Assembly (NCBI GenBank): GCA_041667115.1
Contig: JBAYFO010000024.1
Location: forward strand, 1 to 50,569
Direction of reading: 5' to 3'
Length of the DNA stretch: 50,569 nucleotides
From: UBA1563 sp041667115
GTDB taxonomy: Bacteria; Bacteroidota; Ignavibacteria; Ignavibacteriales; Ignavibacteriaceae
This document shows, in pieces, positions 1-9,989 of this stretch. The translations under genes and the position numbers were made by a program. How positions within the stretch are numbered: the stretch's first letter is position 1; each line of letters opens with the position of its first letter. The notes below the pieces were generated by a model. The model had not been told where the DNA came from. It did no database searches and saw only the letters and a list, made by a program, of their open reading frames with translations.

Positions 1-468
1 ATAGTCGAATAAACCGCTGCTCATATTTGCGAGCATCGGAATTGTAATTTTATCACCACTTGGAATATTTAATTCAGGTAAATAGAAAGATATTGGTTTA
101 TTCAAATCAATTTTGCCTTCGTCTACCAATATTAGAACTGCCTCGGTAGTAACTGTTTTTGTTATGCTTCCTATTCTAAAAGAATTATTACTATTCATCG
201 GTTCGCTGGTAGCTAAATTGCTTACGCCCCGCGTGATGTATATCCCTTCACCTTCTCCATCAACACTTATATAAGCCATCATGCCCGGTGTTTGGTTTTC
301 CATCATTACTTTATCTGCGGCGGCTTGTAGCTTTTCAATGGTCTCTGCATTTAAAATTTTTACTTGTGGTTCGGTCGGCGACGAAGATTCTTTACATGAG
401 ATAGCAATAAATACAATCAGAAAAACAATTAGTAAACTGAACAGATTTGTGAATTTCCAGAATTTCAT
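1..468 (-). CDS. Serine hydrolase (beta-lactamase/PBP class C-like) lipoprotein, 3' part off the window
   Basis: The frame is open from an ATG at 468 to the window edge, giving the first 156 residues. The N-terminus is a lipoprotein signal ending in a lipobox at Cys25, so the protein should be anchored in the envelope. A Ser-Ile-Thr-Lys motif near residue 101 matches the SxxK nucleophile motif of class C beta-lactamase/D-aminopeptidase/esterase-type hydrolases. An AAAGGGA ribosome binding site precedes the ATG at 468; an in-frame ATG at 483 is the alternative. The protein is a close paralogue of the next gene, about 80% identical by eye, with one extra glycine near residue 75. The substrate cannot be told. 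The YxN and third motifs lie beyond the edge. Confidence 0.85.
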   Translation of the reverse strand, partial: MKFWKFTNLFSLLIVFLIVFIAISCKESSSPTEPQVKILNAETIEKLQAAADKVMMENQTPGMMAYISVDGEGEGIYITRGVSNLATSEPMNSNNSFRIGSITKTVTTEAVLILVDEGKIDLNKPISFYLPELNIPSGDKITIPMLANMSSGLFDY

Positions 469-514
469 TTTATTCCCTTTCATTTAATATTTAAAGAATC
501 TTCATACTGCAAGT

Positions 515-1636
515 TTATTTAGTTGGCGTTAAGATGTCAACAAAAGAAAAAAATGTTTTGAGGGCGGGATCACCATCCCATGAATTCGAATTAATAATCA
601 TTGTAATTTTTTTACTTGGATAGTACCATACTTCGGCGTTATAACCAGGAATAGAACCATCCTTACCCACCCATTCATTGTACTTCTCGAGACCAAACCC
701 CGACTCAAAGCCTGGGAATGAACTCGCAATCCACGCAATTCTTTCATCTTTCATTTTATTTGAAAGCAGGGTTCTTTCGTTCAATTCTTTAGCCCATATT
801 TTAAGGTCGGAGAAATTTGAGATAAGTATTCCCGCAGCGTCTCCACCTGACGGGCTCCAGTTTGTAACATCCACTGAAGAGACATAACCATGATTATATG
901 GATAAGGCAGGTAAGTTGTATTTGGCCATAATGTGTTTTTCATTCCCAACAGTTGAAACATTTTTTCATTAAAAACATCAACTACCTCTTTCCCGGTTAC
1001 TTTTTTAATTAATAAACCCAACAAAATATAATTGGTATTGCAGTAGTTGTATTTTGTGCCCGGTTCAAACTGTATGGGATGAGTGAAAGCAATATCTAGC
1101 AGTTTTTCCGGTGTGAAGATTGCCTGTCCATTCGAACTATTTAAAGGATTCCAAAAATTCATATCACTTGTGTAGTCGAACAATCCGCTGGTCATATTCC
1201 CGAGCATTCGAATAGTGATTTTATCACCACTTGGAATGTTCAATTCCGGTAAATAAAAAGAGATTGAATTGTCCAGATCAATTCTGCCTTCGTCTGCCAA
1301 TATAAGCACAGCTTCCGAAGTAAATGTTTTTGTAATGCTTCCAATTCTAAAATAGGCATTAACATTCATCGGTTCGCTTGTAACTAAATTTGAGACGCCG
1401 CGGGTTATATATAATTCACCTTCTCCTTCTACGCTGATATATACCATCAGACCTGGAGTTTGAGTATTCATCATTATTTGATCGGTGGCAGCTTGTAGCT
1501 TTTCAATGGTCTCTGCATTTAAAATTTTGATTTGTAGTTCGGTAGGTGATGAAGATTCTTTACATGAGATAGCGATAAATGCAAAGAGACAAACAATTAG
1601 TAAACTGAATAGATTTGTGGCTTTCCCGAATTTCAT
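515..1636 (-). CDS. Serine hydrolase (beta-lactamase/PBP class C-like) lipoprotein
   Basis: Complete 373-residue protein. It has a signal peptide with a lipobox Cys25, the nucleophile motif S100-I-T-K103, a Y198-C-N200 motif, and a late K325-D-G327 stretch that resembles the KTG box; many family members have HxG there. The fold is that of class C beta-lactamases, D-alanyl-D-alanine carboxypeptidases and EstB-like esterases. The real substrate (peptidoglycan peptide, D-amino-acid peptide or ester) cannot be told from sequence. The start at 1636 is preceded by a GGGATGG-like ribosome binding site. It is the upstream copy of a tandem pair; the similarity extends about 25 bp into the leader (shared TAAATATTAA). 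Confidence 0.88.
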   Translation of the reverse strand: MKFGKATNLFSLLIVCLFAFIAISCKESSSPTELQIKILNAETIEKLQAATDQIMMNTQTPGLMVYISVEGEGELYITRGVSNLVTSEPMNVNAYFRIGSITKTFTSEAVLILADEGRIDLDNSISFYLPELNIPSGDKITIRMLGNMTSGLFDYTSDMNFWNPLNSSNGQAIFTPEKLLDIAFTHPIQFEPGTKYNYCNTNYILLGLLIKKVTGKEVVDVFNEKMFQLLGMKNTLWPNTTYLPYPYNHGYVSSVDVTNWSPSGGDAAGILISNFSDLKIWAKELNERTLLSNKMKDERIAWIASSFPGFESGFGLEKYNEWVGKDGSIPGYNAEVWYYPSKKITMIINSNSWDGDPALKTFFSFVDILTPTK

Positions 1637-1915
1637 ATTACCATCCCAATTAATATTTAGGCTTGTTAAATATAAGCTAGAACACTACTTAATTCTGCTG
1701 AAAATGAACTAGTCAAAGTTAGATACATTTTGAATATCTACCAATTGTTTAGGCAACAATTGTGTTGTTAAGAGATAGAAGAAGCAAGAAAGAGAGTGAA
1801 CATGTATGTTCCTTCTAAAATATTTTCTAATAGAATAAACACTTACCAACCCTTCAATATTGTTACACGAAAATCACAAAAAACAATGAGATCCAAAAAA
1901 AAATACAGCGAAGCT

Positions 1916-3871
1916 TTACTTTTCAATCACCTCCGCCAACCCTGCGGGGATAGCAAAATAGGGGAGTTCCTCTTTTAACTTTTTGATATAAACTTTCGCC
2001 CGCTCCCGGTTATCAAATTGCATTTCGTACAAGGCGCGTCTTACCAGCATTGAACCAACCATATCTTCAACAAAGGTGACGTAATAATTTTTTTGTTTCG
2101 GAAATCTTAAATGAAAATTCGGATTATCTGCCGGAACGTATTTATTTGTCTTCACTACTTTGAAAAAGAAAATATCGGGAACAAGAGTATAACCTTCCGG
2201 AAGCTTGAATTCACCTTTTTGCATTTCATTCATCACTAACTCGGCGCCAAGATAAACGGGACGCTTATCAATGTTGGTTTCAATGAGTCCTTTCAACAAT
2301 TTTTGATAAAGCGATTCAAGCAACACCGGATCAAATTCTCCTCCACGCTCAAACGGAACGAGCGCTTCTTTAAATTGATTAATCGTAGGAGTAATTCCTG
2401 AAATGATGCTGCTGTCGTTTTTGTTTAACTGATTAAAGTACCAACTACGGCGGAGAAGTTCTTTATCAACTATATGAACATCCGGTCTAAAGTTTTCAAC
2501 CTTCTGAACATAATATGCGGGGGAAACAAGAAAATCCCATTGGTACGACATGATTAACGCCTGCTGCTTGCACGATTGTAACGCAGACTTGGTATAATCT
2601 TCAAAAAGGTAAACATCGTGCTGATCAACTTTACCAAACGAAATGTAGGACTGTACCAAAAGAAAAATTATGAGCAATGGAATGGGAAGGCTGTAGCCAA
2701 GATGCCTATCCTTTAGCATCAAAAATATTTGCATTACTCCGAACGCAACAAAAAAGGCAACGCAGATATAAGCTAAGAGAAAATAGGAATCGATATCGTT
2801 AATATCATAATTGATTGAATACAAAACGGTTGTAAGAAACGTGAGAAGAGTAAACAGAAAGAATTTTTTTCCATGCACGAAAGCGGAAAAGAATCCGATG
2901 AAAGCGAGAATCAGTCCGATATTAAATTCAGCCGGGAAGTTCTCAATAAAATAAGCGAGTTGTTTCTTCGCCGCTTCAGTTGAAGAGAAAAGCCATACTT
3001 GATATTGCTTCCCTGAAATATGGCGCAAAATTCTTTCGAGATCAATCGGGTTGCCCCAATTAAGGGTTGGATTTTGTGCGGCACGTAACGGCAGATAAGC
3101 ATAGAACGAAATTAGCAAAGGGAAAAAGATTGCCAGCATTATTGCTACGCGTTTGAACGAAGCAAAGTTAAAGCCGAATGTTCTAAAATAAAGATATGCT
3201 ATTCCAGGCAGAATCAATATAGTCGTCATGTGATTGGAAAATCCAAAGGCAAGAGCTATTGCAAGAAAATACCAATAAAAATGTTTCGGTGTTTCAACGT
3301 TATTTGATTTTATAAATGCCAAAAGAAGTGTGTAAATGATAACGGAAATAAAAAATAAATGAAGCGAATAAACTTCTACCGAAGTGCTCTGCGACCAGAA
3401 TGTTTTTGATGTTGCTAATAATAATCCCCCTAAAAGTGCCGATAAATATTTTACAAGTTCGGGAATAATAATTCTCTGCGGAAGAACGGTTGAAATCTTT
3501 TTTTCTTTTTTTTGTTTGCCGTTCTTTTTCTTTTCGTCATCATTCTTTTTTGTTTTGAATAGAACGATGTTGTCAATAACAAGTTTAACCGTGTAAATAA
3601 AAACCGAAGCTGACCCGGCTGTCCACAAAGCCGCAAGTAAATTTGCGCGGTAAACTACAGAAAAGTGGAGCGGGAGAAGGAGGAAAAGATGTCCGAGCAT
3701 AGTAAATAAAGGATATCCGGTAGGATGAGCGATACCCAGCAAAGCTTGCACCGTTGTTAATTCGCCCGCATCAAGTTGAATGACCGTTGGAGCAAGCGTA
3801 AAAAGATAAAGGATAAATACGAGCCCGCCCGCGAGAACACCGTAACTTTTTTTCAGAAAATTTATCATCAT
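1916..3871 (-). CDS. DUF2723 multi-pass membrane protein (putative GT-C glycosyltransferase fold)
   Basis: 651 residues. The N-terminal third and middle hold many hydrophobic segments; the last roughly 230 residues look soluble. The DUF2723 signature is clear: D34-x-G-E37 in the first loop followed by HPTGYPL at 49-55. Relatives include TMEM260, an O-mannosyltransferase, so a role in glycosylating exported proteins or glycans is plausible but inferred. A lysine-rich linker at about residues 107-127 separates membrane segments. The start overlaps the glnE stop as ATGA, so the two genes are probably translationally coupled; a second ATG lies one codon later. The link to nitrogen control through glnE is probably only operonic. 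Confidence 0.85.
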   Translation of the reverse strand: MMINFLKKSYGVLAGGLVFILYLFTLAPTVIQLDAGELTTVQALLGIAHPTGYPLFTMLGHLFLLLPLHFSVVYRANLLAALWTAGSASVFIYTVKLVIDNIVLFKTKKNDDEKKKNGKQKKEKKISTVLPQRIIIPELVKYLSALLGGLLLATSKTFWSQSTSVEVYSLHLFFISVIIYTLLLAFIKSNNVETPKHFYWYFLAIALAFGFSNHMTTILILPGIAYLYFRTFGFNFASFKRVAIMLAIFFPLLISFYAYLPLRAAQNPTLNWGNPIDLERILRHISGKQYQVWLFSSTEAAKKQLAYFIENFPAEFNIGLILAFIGFFSAFVHGKKFFLFTLLTFLTTVLYSINYDINDIDSYFLLAYICVAFFVAFGVMQIFLMLKDRHLGYSLPIPLLIIFLLVQSYISFGKVDQHDVYLFEDYTKSALQSCKQQALIMSYQWDFLVSPAYYVQKVENFRPDVHIVDKELLRRSWYFNQLNKNDSSIISGITPTINQFKEALVPFERGGEFDPVLLESLYQKLLKGLIETNIDKRPVYLGAELVMNEMQKGEFKLPEGYTLVPDIFFFKVVKTNKYVPADNPNFHLRFPKQKNYYVTFVEDMVGSMLVRRALYEMQFDNRERAKVYIKKLKEELPYFAIPAGLAEVIEK

Positions 3872-6672
3872 GTTTTGTATAAATATTTTTGGAATAACGT
3901 ATGGATATTGTTTTGCGCTTCTTTTATTCTGGTTTGTAATGTTTTCCTCTCTACAAAATTAAGAAATTCCGAGAGGATGAGAAATTCTTCCGATTGAAAA
4001 TTCAGTTGATGCTTTTTATCTTCAAACAGGAGAAAAGAGTAGATATCAAGTTGACGGAAGAATTCGCGCGTAGATAAAAGTGTTTGGCATTCTTTTTCGG
4101 AAAGGATGAATTCTTTCTCAAACTTTCTTAAAAGCAATTTGGGCGATTTGTTCCGAAATGATTTGTAAAGAGAAGAATGGTTCAACAAAAGAAATTGAAG
4201 AAGAAAATCTACTTCAAGCAAACTTCCAATCCCTTTTTTCAGATTGATTGAAGCGTCGCTCAATTTGGAAGAGGCGCTAATTTGATTTTGCATCGCGAGA
4301 ATATCATTTCGCAGTTCGTTTTCATTCAGCGATTTAATTTTTGTTATGATTAATTTTTCAAACTGTTTAAAAAGACTTTTGTCTCCATACACAAATTCAA
4401 GTTTGCACAACGCCTGCAGCTCCCAGGTGCGGACTCTCTTTTCAAAGTAGTTTTCGTACCCGTGCAAGTCCCAAACTATTTGGCTGGATTTTCCTTCGGG
4501 TCTCAAACGGCAATCAACTTCGATTGGTGAAAAATCTCTTTGCAGTGAGTGAAGAAGTTTTGTGAAAAGCTTCTGCAATTTAAAATCGTTCGCACCGTTT
4601 CCGGAAACGAAGAAAAGATCAATATCTGAAGTAAAGGTGAATTGTTCGGAAGCCAGACTTCCCTGTGCAGAAATAAAAAAGTTTGTATCTGTTTTTTCTT
4701 TCACCAAAAACAACTCACATAAGTAACGAAGCTTTGCAGTTATTACTTGTGAAAGAAGTTTTGAAGCTGCTTCTGTCGGGATCATTTTTAAAAGTACTTG
4801 CACAGAAAACAAAAAATGAACCGCCTTTACCGGAAAGTTCATAAGACTTTCAACGGAAAGTTTTTCAAATACTTTTCCCGACAAAAATAATTCTTTTAAA
4901 AATTTGTCCTCAGCAAAAAGAGAAACGGAAAATTTTCCATACTCGCAAAGGAAGAGGAATGCTTCAAAAATTTTTTTACTCTGGAACATTTCATACCACA
5001 TTGAAGGAAAATTCTCCTGGCGGATAATTCTTGCGAAGGTTTGCAAAATAGTATCGGGAGCTTTCGCATGCGATAAATACTCGATGAGGAATGGTTCAAT
5101 CCTTTCAAAGTTTGAAATGGTTTGTGAATCAAAAGTTTTTTGGTCGAAAATCCCAACACCGGTTTTTAAGAACTGGTAATTTCTTTTTGCCGCCCGGGCA
5201 TCCTTGAATAACAAATTAGGAAATTCAACAATTTCATTCTCTTCATGTATTACCGAACGGTAAAACGCGTAGACCTTGTTTTTTGTCTCTGCCAATTGAT
5301 GGAGGAATGCATTCTTATCTTTAAATGCAAGGAATGCAGTAAGCTTATCCAATATTTCTCCTGATTCCGGAATGGTATGCGTCTGCGTGTCGTTCATCAA
5401 TTGAAGGAAATGTTCTATCCTTCTAAAAAAGATATATGCGTCCGAAAGAAAATCTGCTTCTGTTTTTTTAAGCAGGTTGCATTTTGTTAATTCAGTAATT
5501 GCTATCAGTGAGTTGCCTGTTCGTAGGGAAGGATGTTTCCCTCCGTTCAACAATTGTAACGCTTGAACCGGGAACTCAATATCGCGAATACCGCCGCGGG
5601 AAAGTTTTATGTTTTGTTCCGATTTAACTTTATCAAGAATATTCTTCCGCAATTTTTTTATTTGCTCGACCGGCGAGAAGGAAAAGTTTTTCGGGAAAAT
5701 AAAATTTGCGATGTAATCCGAAAATTCAGTATACAACGTTTCGTCACCGCCAAGATAGCTTACCTTAAGGAGCATTTGGCGCTCCCAATCTTCACCGCGG
5801 CTTTCGTAATAACGGAGTGTATCGGAAAGTGTTCTTGCAAGAGGAGAGTTTTTTCCATCGGGACGCAGGCGGAAATCGACACGAAAGAGAAAACCTTTGT
5901 CGGTTGCCTGCGAAGCTTGTTCAACAAAAAGCTGGGTTGCCTGTGTGAGTAGTTCGTGATATTCTTTTCCATTTTTTAGCGTTGTATTTTTATCGTAGAA
6001 GATCATCAAGTCGATATCAGAACTATAATTCAGTTCGTTGCCGCCAAGTTTGCCGAGCGCAATAATGCAGTATTTTCTGTTTGGTTCTTCGGGCTGGTAT
6101 TTTATTTTTACTTCATTATAGCAAATCGAAAAAAGCAATTTCGAAAGCACTTTGGCAAGAATAGAAAGATCGTTTGTCGTTTCTAAAAACGAAGCAATGC
6201 CGAGATTATCTCTAAGTCCGGTACGGAGAATATATTTTCTTTTTATTCCTTTAATGGCATTTACCTTCCCGCTAAATGATGTGAACAGCCCAACGGTTTT
6301 TTCTGTCTCGGCTGTAAATGCTTTTTCGTTTAGATTCGATTCAAGCGACTCGTTGCTTAACGCCCAATAGAGATACTCCGGATTCCGGACAACAATATCC
6401 GTTAAGTAATTGCTGAACGAAGCAATGCCAAGAAACGCTTTTGAATAATGGGGATGGGTGAGACAGTCTTTTAGGAAATAGATTTTATCAAACAGTGAGT
6501 GAAGCATACGGAGAAGATTATTTTCGGAACCGGTTGTAAAACAAATTTGTTCCGCTTCTGTCTCCCAGGTGGAAAGAAGCGTATCCAACTCCTTTGCTGA
6601 AAGATAGCCAACGGTAAAACCGGCGACCGTCTTTATAAGCGTATCTGAAATATGATAATCTGTTTTCGTCAA
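3868..6672 (-). CDS. glnE: Glutamine synthetase adenylyltransferase/deadenylylase
   Basis: 934 residues, close to the usual bifunctional GlnE length of about 950. Both nucleotidyltransferase halves are present: GKLGG at 207-211 with D219-I-D221, and a second half with D683-I-D685. Each is followed by the family's LRP(D/E)GK motif, the first at about 269-274. The KLSRGGIRDIEF stretch at 356-367 is typical of the first, deadenylylating half. The enzyme adds or removes AMP on glutamine synthetase in response to P-II and glutamine. A P-II gene lies 3.3 kb away on the other strand (9990-10328); neither glutamine synthetase nor GlnD is in the window. First gene of a two-gene operon. Confidence 0.95.
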   Translation of the reverse strand: MTKTDYHISDTLIKTVAGFTVGYLSAKELDTLLSTWETEAEQICFTTGSENNLLRMLHSLFDKIYFLKDCLTHPHYSKAFLGIASFSNYLTDIVVRNPEYLYWALSNESLESNLNEKAFTAETEKTVGLFTSFSGKVNAIKGIKRKYILRTGLRDNLGIASFLETTNDLSILAKVLSKLLFSICYNEVKIKYQPEEPNRKYCIIALGKLGGNELNYSSDIDLMIFYDKNTTLKNGKEYHELLTQATQLFVEQASQATDKGFLFRVDFRLRPDGKNSPLARTLSDTLRYYESRGEDWERQMLLKVSYLGGDETLYTEFSDYIANFIFPKNFSFSPVEQIKKLRKNILDKVKSEQNIKLSRGGIRDIEFPVQALQLLNGGKHPSLRTGNSLIAITELTKCNLLKKTEADFLSDAYIFFRRIEHFLQLMNDTQTHTIPESGEILDKLTAFLAFKDKNAFLHQLAETKNKVYAFYRSVIHEENEIVEFPNLLFKDARAAKRNYQFLKTGVGIFDQKTFDSQTISNFERIEPFLIEYLSHAKAPDTILQTFARIIRQENFPSMWYEMFQSKKIFEAFLFLCEYGKFSVSLFAEDKFLKELFLSGKVFEKLSVESLMNFPVKAVHFLFSVQVLLKMIPTEAASKLLSQVITAKLRYLCELFLVKEKTDTNFFISAQGSLASEQFTFTSDIDLFFVSGNGANDFKLQKLFTKLLHSLQRDFSPIEVDCRLRPEGKSSQIVWDLHGYENYFEKRVRTWELQALCKLEFVYGDKSLFKQFEKLIITKIKSLNENELRNDILAMQNQISASSKLSDASINLKKGIGSLLEVDFLLQFLLLNHSSLYKSFRNKSPKLLLRKFEKEFILSEKECQTLLSTREFFRQLDIYSFLLFEDKKHQLNFQSEEFLILSEFLNFVERKTLQTRIKEAQNNIHTLFQKYLYKT

Positions 6673-6737
6673 GGAATAATCTTCAAATCATTTATTAGTA
6701 ACTGCAAATGAAAAATACAAAAATACGTTTTGATATT

Positions 6738-6766
6738 TGTATAGGTGGAATGTTCTGAATTATCAA
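6738..6766 (-). promoter_or_regulatory. Predicted sigma-70-type promoter for glnE operon
   Basis: On the minus strand TTGATA (6766-6761) is followed after exactly 17 bases by TATACA (6743-6738). Transcription would begin near 6731 and leave a leader of about 60 bases before glnE. This is a pattern match only. For secA in the other direction, TTGCCA (6804-6809), 18 bases, TAAAAT (6828-6833) is a weaker candidate. Confidence 0.45.
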
Positions 6767-6917
6767 ATCTTTCAATCTTGCCATTTTGCCAATTTTTCAC
6801 TTGTTGCCAAGGAACCCCCTTCTCTACTAAAATCTACCTTTTTTCCCCAAGCGAAATCTTCTTAAATTGTACACAATAATTTTACCGGTTAATTTTTAAC
6901 TCATTTGGAGACTTTTG

Positions 6918-9900
6918 ATGCTTAGTTTGTTCAAGAAAATTTTTGGCGATAAAAATACTAAAGAAGTTAATGACCTTATTCCCGTAGTTGCAGAAATAAA
7001 TGAAGAATTCGCAAAGCTTCAAAGTTTAACTGATGATGAATTGCGCGGTAAAACTGCGGAATTCAAATTGAAATTGCAAGACGATACTGCGGAAATCCGG
7101 CAGAAATTAGAGGAATTGCACCTTCATTTGCAGACTGATGATGACTTCGACAGGCAAGCCGCGTACGATCAGGTTGATGCCCTGGAAGATGATCTGCACG
7201 ACAAATATGAAGAAGTTCTTGATGAGCTCCTCCCTCAAGCCTATGCTGTTATAAAAGAAACTTGTAAAAGACTTGTTGGAAAATCGTGGACAGTAATGGG
7301 AAAGCATACAAAATGGGATATGGTTCCTTATGATGTGCAGTTAATGGGAGGAGTTGTTTTGCATCAAGGGAAAATAGCTGAAATGGCTACCGGCGAAGGA
7401 AAAACCCTGGTTGCAACACTTCCAATGTATTTAAATGCTTTAACCGAAAGAGGCGTTCATCTTATTACAGTTAATGATTATCTAGCTCAACGTGATTCAG
7501 AATGGATGGGAGAAATTTTTAGATTTCACGGATTGACAATCGGGGTAATTCTTAATACGATGTCTCCCGACCAGAGAAAAGCCCAATACGGTTGTGATAT
7601 TACCTATGGGACTAATAACGAGTTTGGTTTCGATTATCTCCGCGATAACATGGCAAGTGATCAAGAATCTCAAGTACAGCGCAAACACAATTATGCTATT
7701 GTGGATGAAGTGGATTCGGTGTTAATAGACGAGGCAAGAACACCGTTAATTATTTCCGGTCCTGTTGAAGTTGATGACCAGCAGAAGTTTGACGAGATGA
7801 AAATCTTAATTGAAAAACTTCACCGGCTTCAATCAAATTTTGTTTCAAAAATTGCTCAAGAGGCTGAAGACCTTATCGCAAAAGAAAATGATAAGGATGC
7901 ACAAGTGCAAGCCGGAGTGAATTTATTGCGTGCTTACCGCGGTTTGCCGAAAAATAAAAAAATAGAAAAGATGCTCTCCGATCCATCAAACAAAAAATTG
8001 ATGCAGCAAACCGAAATGGAATATTTGCGTGAAAAAGCCCGCAATATGCATATCATCGACGATGAACTCTATTTTGTGATCGACGAGAAAAATAACACGA
8101 TTGATCTTACCGAAAAAGGAAGAGAAGAACTCGCCCGCTTCGGCAAAGGAGATAAAAACTATTTCGTACTTCCCGATCTGGGAACGGAGATAAGCAAGTT
8201 TGAACATGATGCCTCGCTAACCCCTGAAGAAAAAGTCAGAAGAAAAGATGCGCTCTATCATTTGTACTCTGAACAGAGCGAACGGATCCACACGCTTCAT
8301 CAACTATTAAAAGCTTACACGTTATTTGAAAAAGATGTCGAATACGTTATCACCGAAGAAGGAAAGATCGCTATCGTTGATGAATTCACAGGGCGTGTTT
8401 TGCCCGGCAGAAGATATTCAGACGGATTACATCAAGCCATTGAAGCAAAGGAAAGCGTAAAAGTTGAGCGCGATACACAAACACTTGCTACGATCACTCT
8501 TCAAAATTATTTTAGGATGTACAACAAACTTGCCGGTATGACGGGAACTGCCGAAACCGAGGAAAGCGAGTTTCATGAAATTTATAAATTGGACGTTGTG
8601 GTAGTTCCTACGAACAGACCAAACATCCGTGATGATCAGGAAGATTCGATTTTTAAAACAAAGCGTGAAAAATTAAATGCAGTGATTGATAAAATTGAAG
8701 AGCTTCGCAAAATTGGTCGACCGGTTCTTGTTGGTACAACCTCTGTTGATGTTTCGGAAACAATTAGCCGGATGCTGAAACGAAAAGGTGTTCCCCACAA
8801 TGTTTTGAATGCGAAACAACATAAGAGTGAAGCTGAAGTTGTTGAACACGCCGGTGAAATGAGCGCCGTAACCATTGCTACCAACATGGCGGGACGTGGA
8901 ACGGATATTAAACTTGGCGCCGGTGTTGTTGACCGCGGCGGTTTATTTATCCTGGGCACCGAGCGGCATGAATCGCGTAGAATTGACAGACAGTTACGCG
9001 GTCGTTCCGGTAGACAGGGCGATCCTGGTACGACAAAGTTTTTCCTTTCACTTGAAGATGACCTCATGCGCCTTTTCGGAAGCGATAGAATAGCTTCCGT
9101 TATGGAACGGATGGGAATTCAAGAAGGTGAAGTAATTGAGCATTCATTAATTACTAAATCAGTTGAACGCGCACAGAAGAAAGTCGAGGAGAACAACTTT
9201 GCAATTCGTAAACGTTTGCTCGAATACGATAACGTTATGAATCAGCAACGCGAAATCATCTACACAAGAAGAAACCGCGCTCTGCAAGGTGATCGTTTAA
9301 AAAATGATATCATGGATTATTTACATGAGACGGTTGAAGAAATTGTAAAAAAATATTTTGAAGATGTCAACGACGAAAAAATCAAGGAAGAAGTGTTACA
9401 GAATTTTCTTGTCGAAATAAAACTTGAGCCTGAAGAATTTGAAACACTTGGAGATAACGGAGTTTCCAACAGAATTATAACGGCGGTAAAAGATTTCTAT
9501 ACCCGGAAAGAAGAAATGCTGGGTGTAGATTTACTAGCGCGCATTGAACGATATTCGGTCCTTTCTGTAATCGATAACCGCTGGAAAGAACATCTTCGTG
9601 AGATGGATGATCTCAAAGAAGGAATTGGATTACGCGCATACGGACAAAAGGATCCGTTGTTAGAATACAAGAGCGAAGCATTTACTCTTTTTGTTGAGTT
9701 GCTCAATCAAATCAGAAATGAAATTGTTTCGTTCTGTTTCAAATTCTTTCCGCAAGCTCCGGAAGAATTACAAGGGAGAAGAAGACCTGCCCGAGGAAGA
9801 ATTATTGAAACCAAACAAAATACAGATGGTATTGGATTGAAAGGATCAGGCGACGACGAACAACCCGCACAAGCCGGAAAAATGCAGCCCATTCGGGTGG

Positions 9901-9971
9901 AAGAACGTGTGGGAAGAAACGATCCATGTCCATGCGGCAGCGGAAAAAAATATAAACATTGTCACGGTTAA
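6918..9971 (+). CDS. secA: Preprotein translocase ATPase SecA
   Basis: 1017 residues from the ATG at 6918, which has a GGAG box seven bases upstream; a TTG at 6915 would add one residue but is too close to that box. The protein has the DEAD motor with Walker A ATGEGKT at about 157-163, the DEVD Walker B (in VDEVDSVLIDEA), and TNMAGRGTDI and RQLRGRSGRQGDPG helicase motifs. It ends with the SEC-C zinc motif CPCGSGKKYKHCHG that binds SecB and ribosomes. It drives proteins through SecYEG. The length exceeds Escherichia coli SecA (901), as is common in Bacteroidota relatives. glnB follows after 18 bases and is probably co-transcribed. Confidence 0.97.
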   Translation: MLSLFKKIFGDKNTKEVNDLIPVVAEINEEFAKLQSLTDDELRGKTAEFKLKLQDDTAEIRQKLEELHLHLQTDDDFDRQAAYDQVDALEDDLHDKYEEVLDELLPQAYAVIKETCKRLVGKSWTVMGKHTKWDMVPYDVQLMGGVVLHQGKIAEMATGEGKTLVATLPMYLNALTERGVHLITVNDYLAQRDSEWMGEIFRFHGLTIGVILNTMSPDQRKAQYGCDITYGTNNEFGFDYLRDNMASDQESQVQRKHNYAIVDEVDSVLIDEARTPLIISGPVEVDDQQKFDEMKILIEKLHRLQSNFVSKIAQEAEDLIAKENDKDAQVQAGVNLLRAYRGLPKNKKIEKMLSDPSNKKLMQQTEMEYLREKARNMHIIDDELYFVIDEKNNTIDLTEKGREELARFGKGDKNYFVLPDLGTEISKFEHDASLTPEEKVRRKDALYHLYSEQSERIHTLHQLLKAYTLFEKDVEYVITEEGKIAIVDEFTGRVLPGRRYSDGLHQAIEAKESVKVERDTQTLATITLQNYFRMYNKLAGMTGTAETEESEFHEIYKLDVVVVPTNRPNIRDDQEDSIFKTKREKLNAVIDKIEELRKIGRPVLVGTTSVDVSETISRMLKRKGVPHNVLNAKQHKSEAEVVEHAGEMSAVTIATNMAGRGTDIKLGAGVVDRGGLFILGTERHESRRIDRQLRGRSGRQGDPGTTKFFLSLEDDLMRLFGSDRIASVMERMGIQEGEVIEHSLITKSVERAQKKVEENNFAIRKRLLEYDNVMNQQREIIYTRRNRALQGDRLKNDIMDYLHETVEEIVKKYFEDVNDEKIKEEVLQNFLVEIKLEPEEFETLGDNGVSNRIITAVKDFYTRKEEMLGVDLLARIERYSVLSVIDNRWKEHLREMDDLKEGIGLRAYGQKDPLLEYKSEAFTLFVELLNQIRNEIVSFCFKFFPQAPEELQGRRRPARGRIIETKQNTDGIGLKGSGDDEQPAQAGKMQPIRVEERVGRNDPCPCGSGKKYKHCHG

Positions 9972-9989
9972 GTAGTCAAGGAAAAACTT

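Noticed and set aside
1742..1762. Hairpin CAATTGTT-TAGGC-AACAATTG between the serine hydrolase and DUF2723 genes
   Set aside because: The stem is perfect, but no T run follows on either strand and no gene start is close, so no function can be given. The 279-base gap 1637-1915 otherwise shows nothing.
1850..1873. Third TGTAAC-type ECF promoter on the minus strand
   Set aside because: After 16-17 bases the sequence reads TAAGTGT rather than AAGTCA, and the nearest gene start is more than 200 bases away.
5563..5952. 129-residue open frame opposite glnE
   Set aside because: It lies wholly inside the well-conserved glnE frame and shows no family features; it is an antisense shadow.
8636..9067. 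143-residue minus-strand frame opposite secA
   Set aside because: It overlaps conserved SecA helicase motifs; its serine- and arginine-rich composition is the complement of secA codons.
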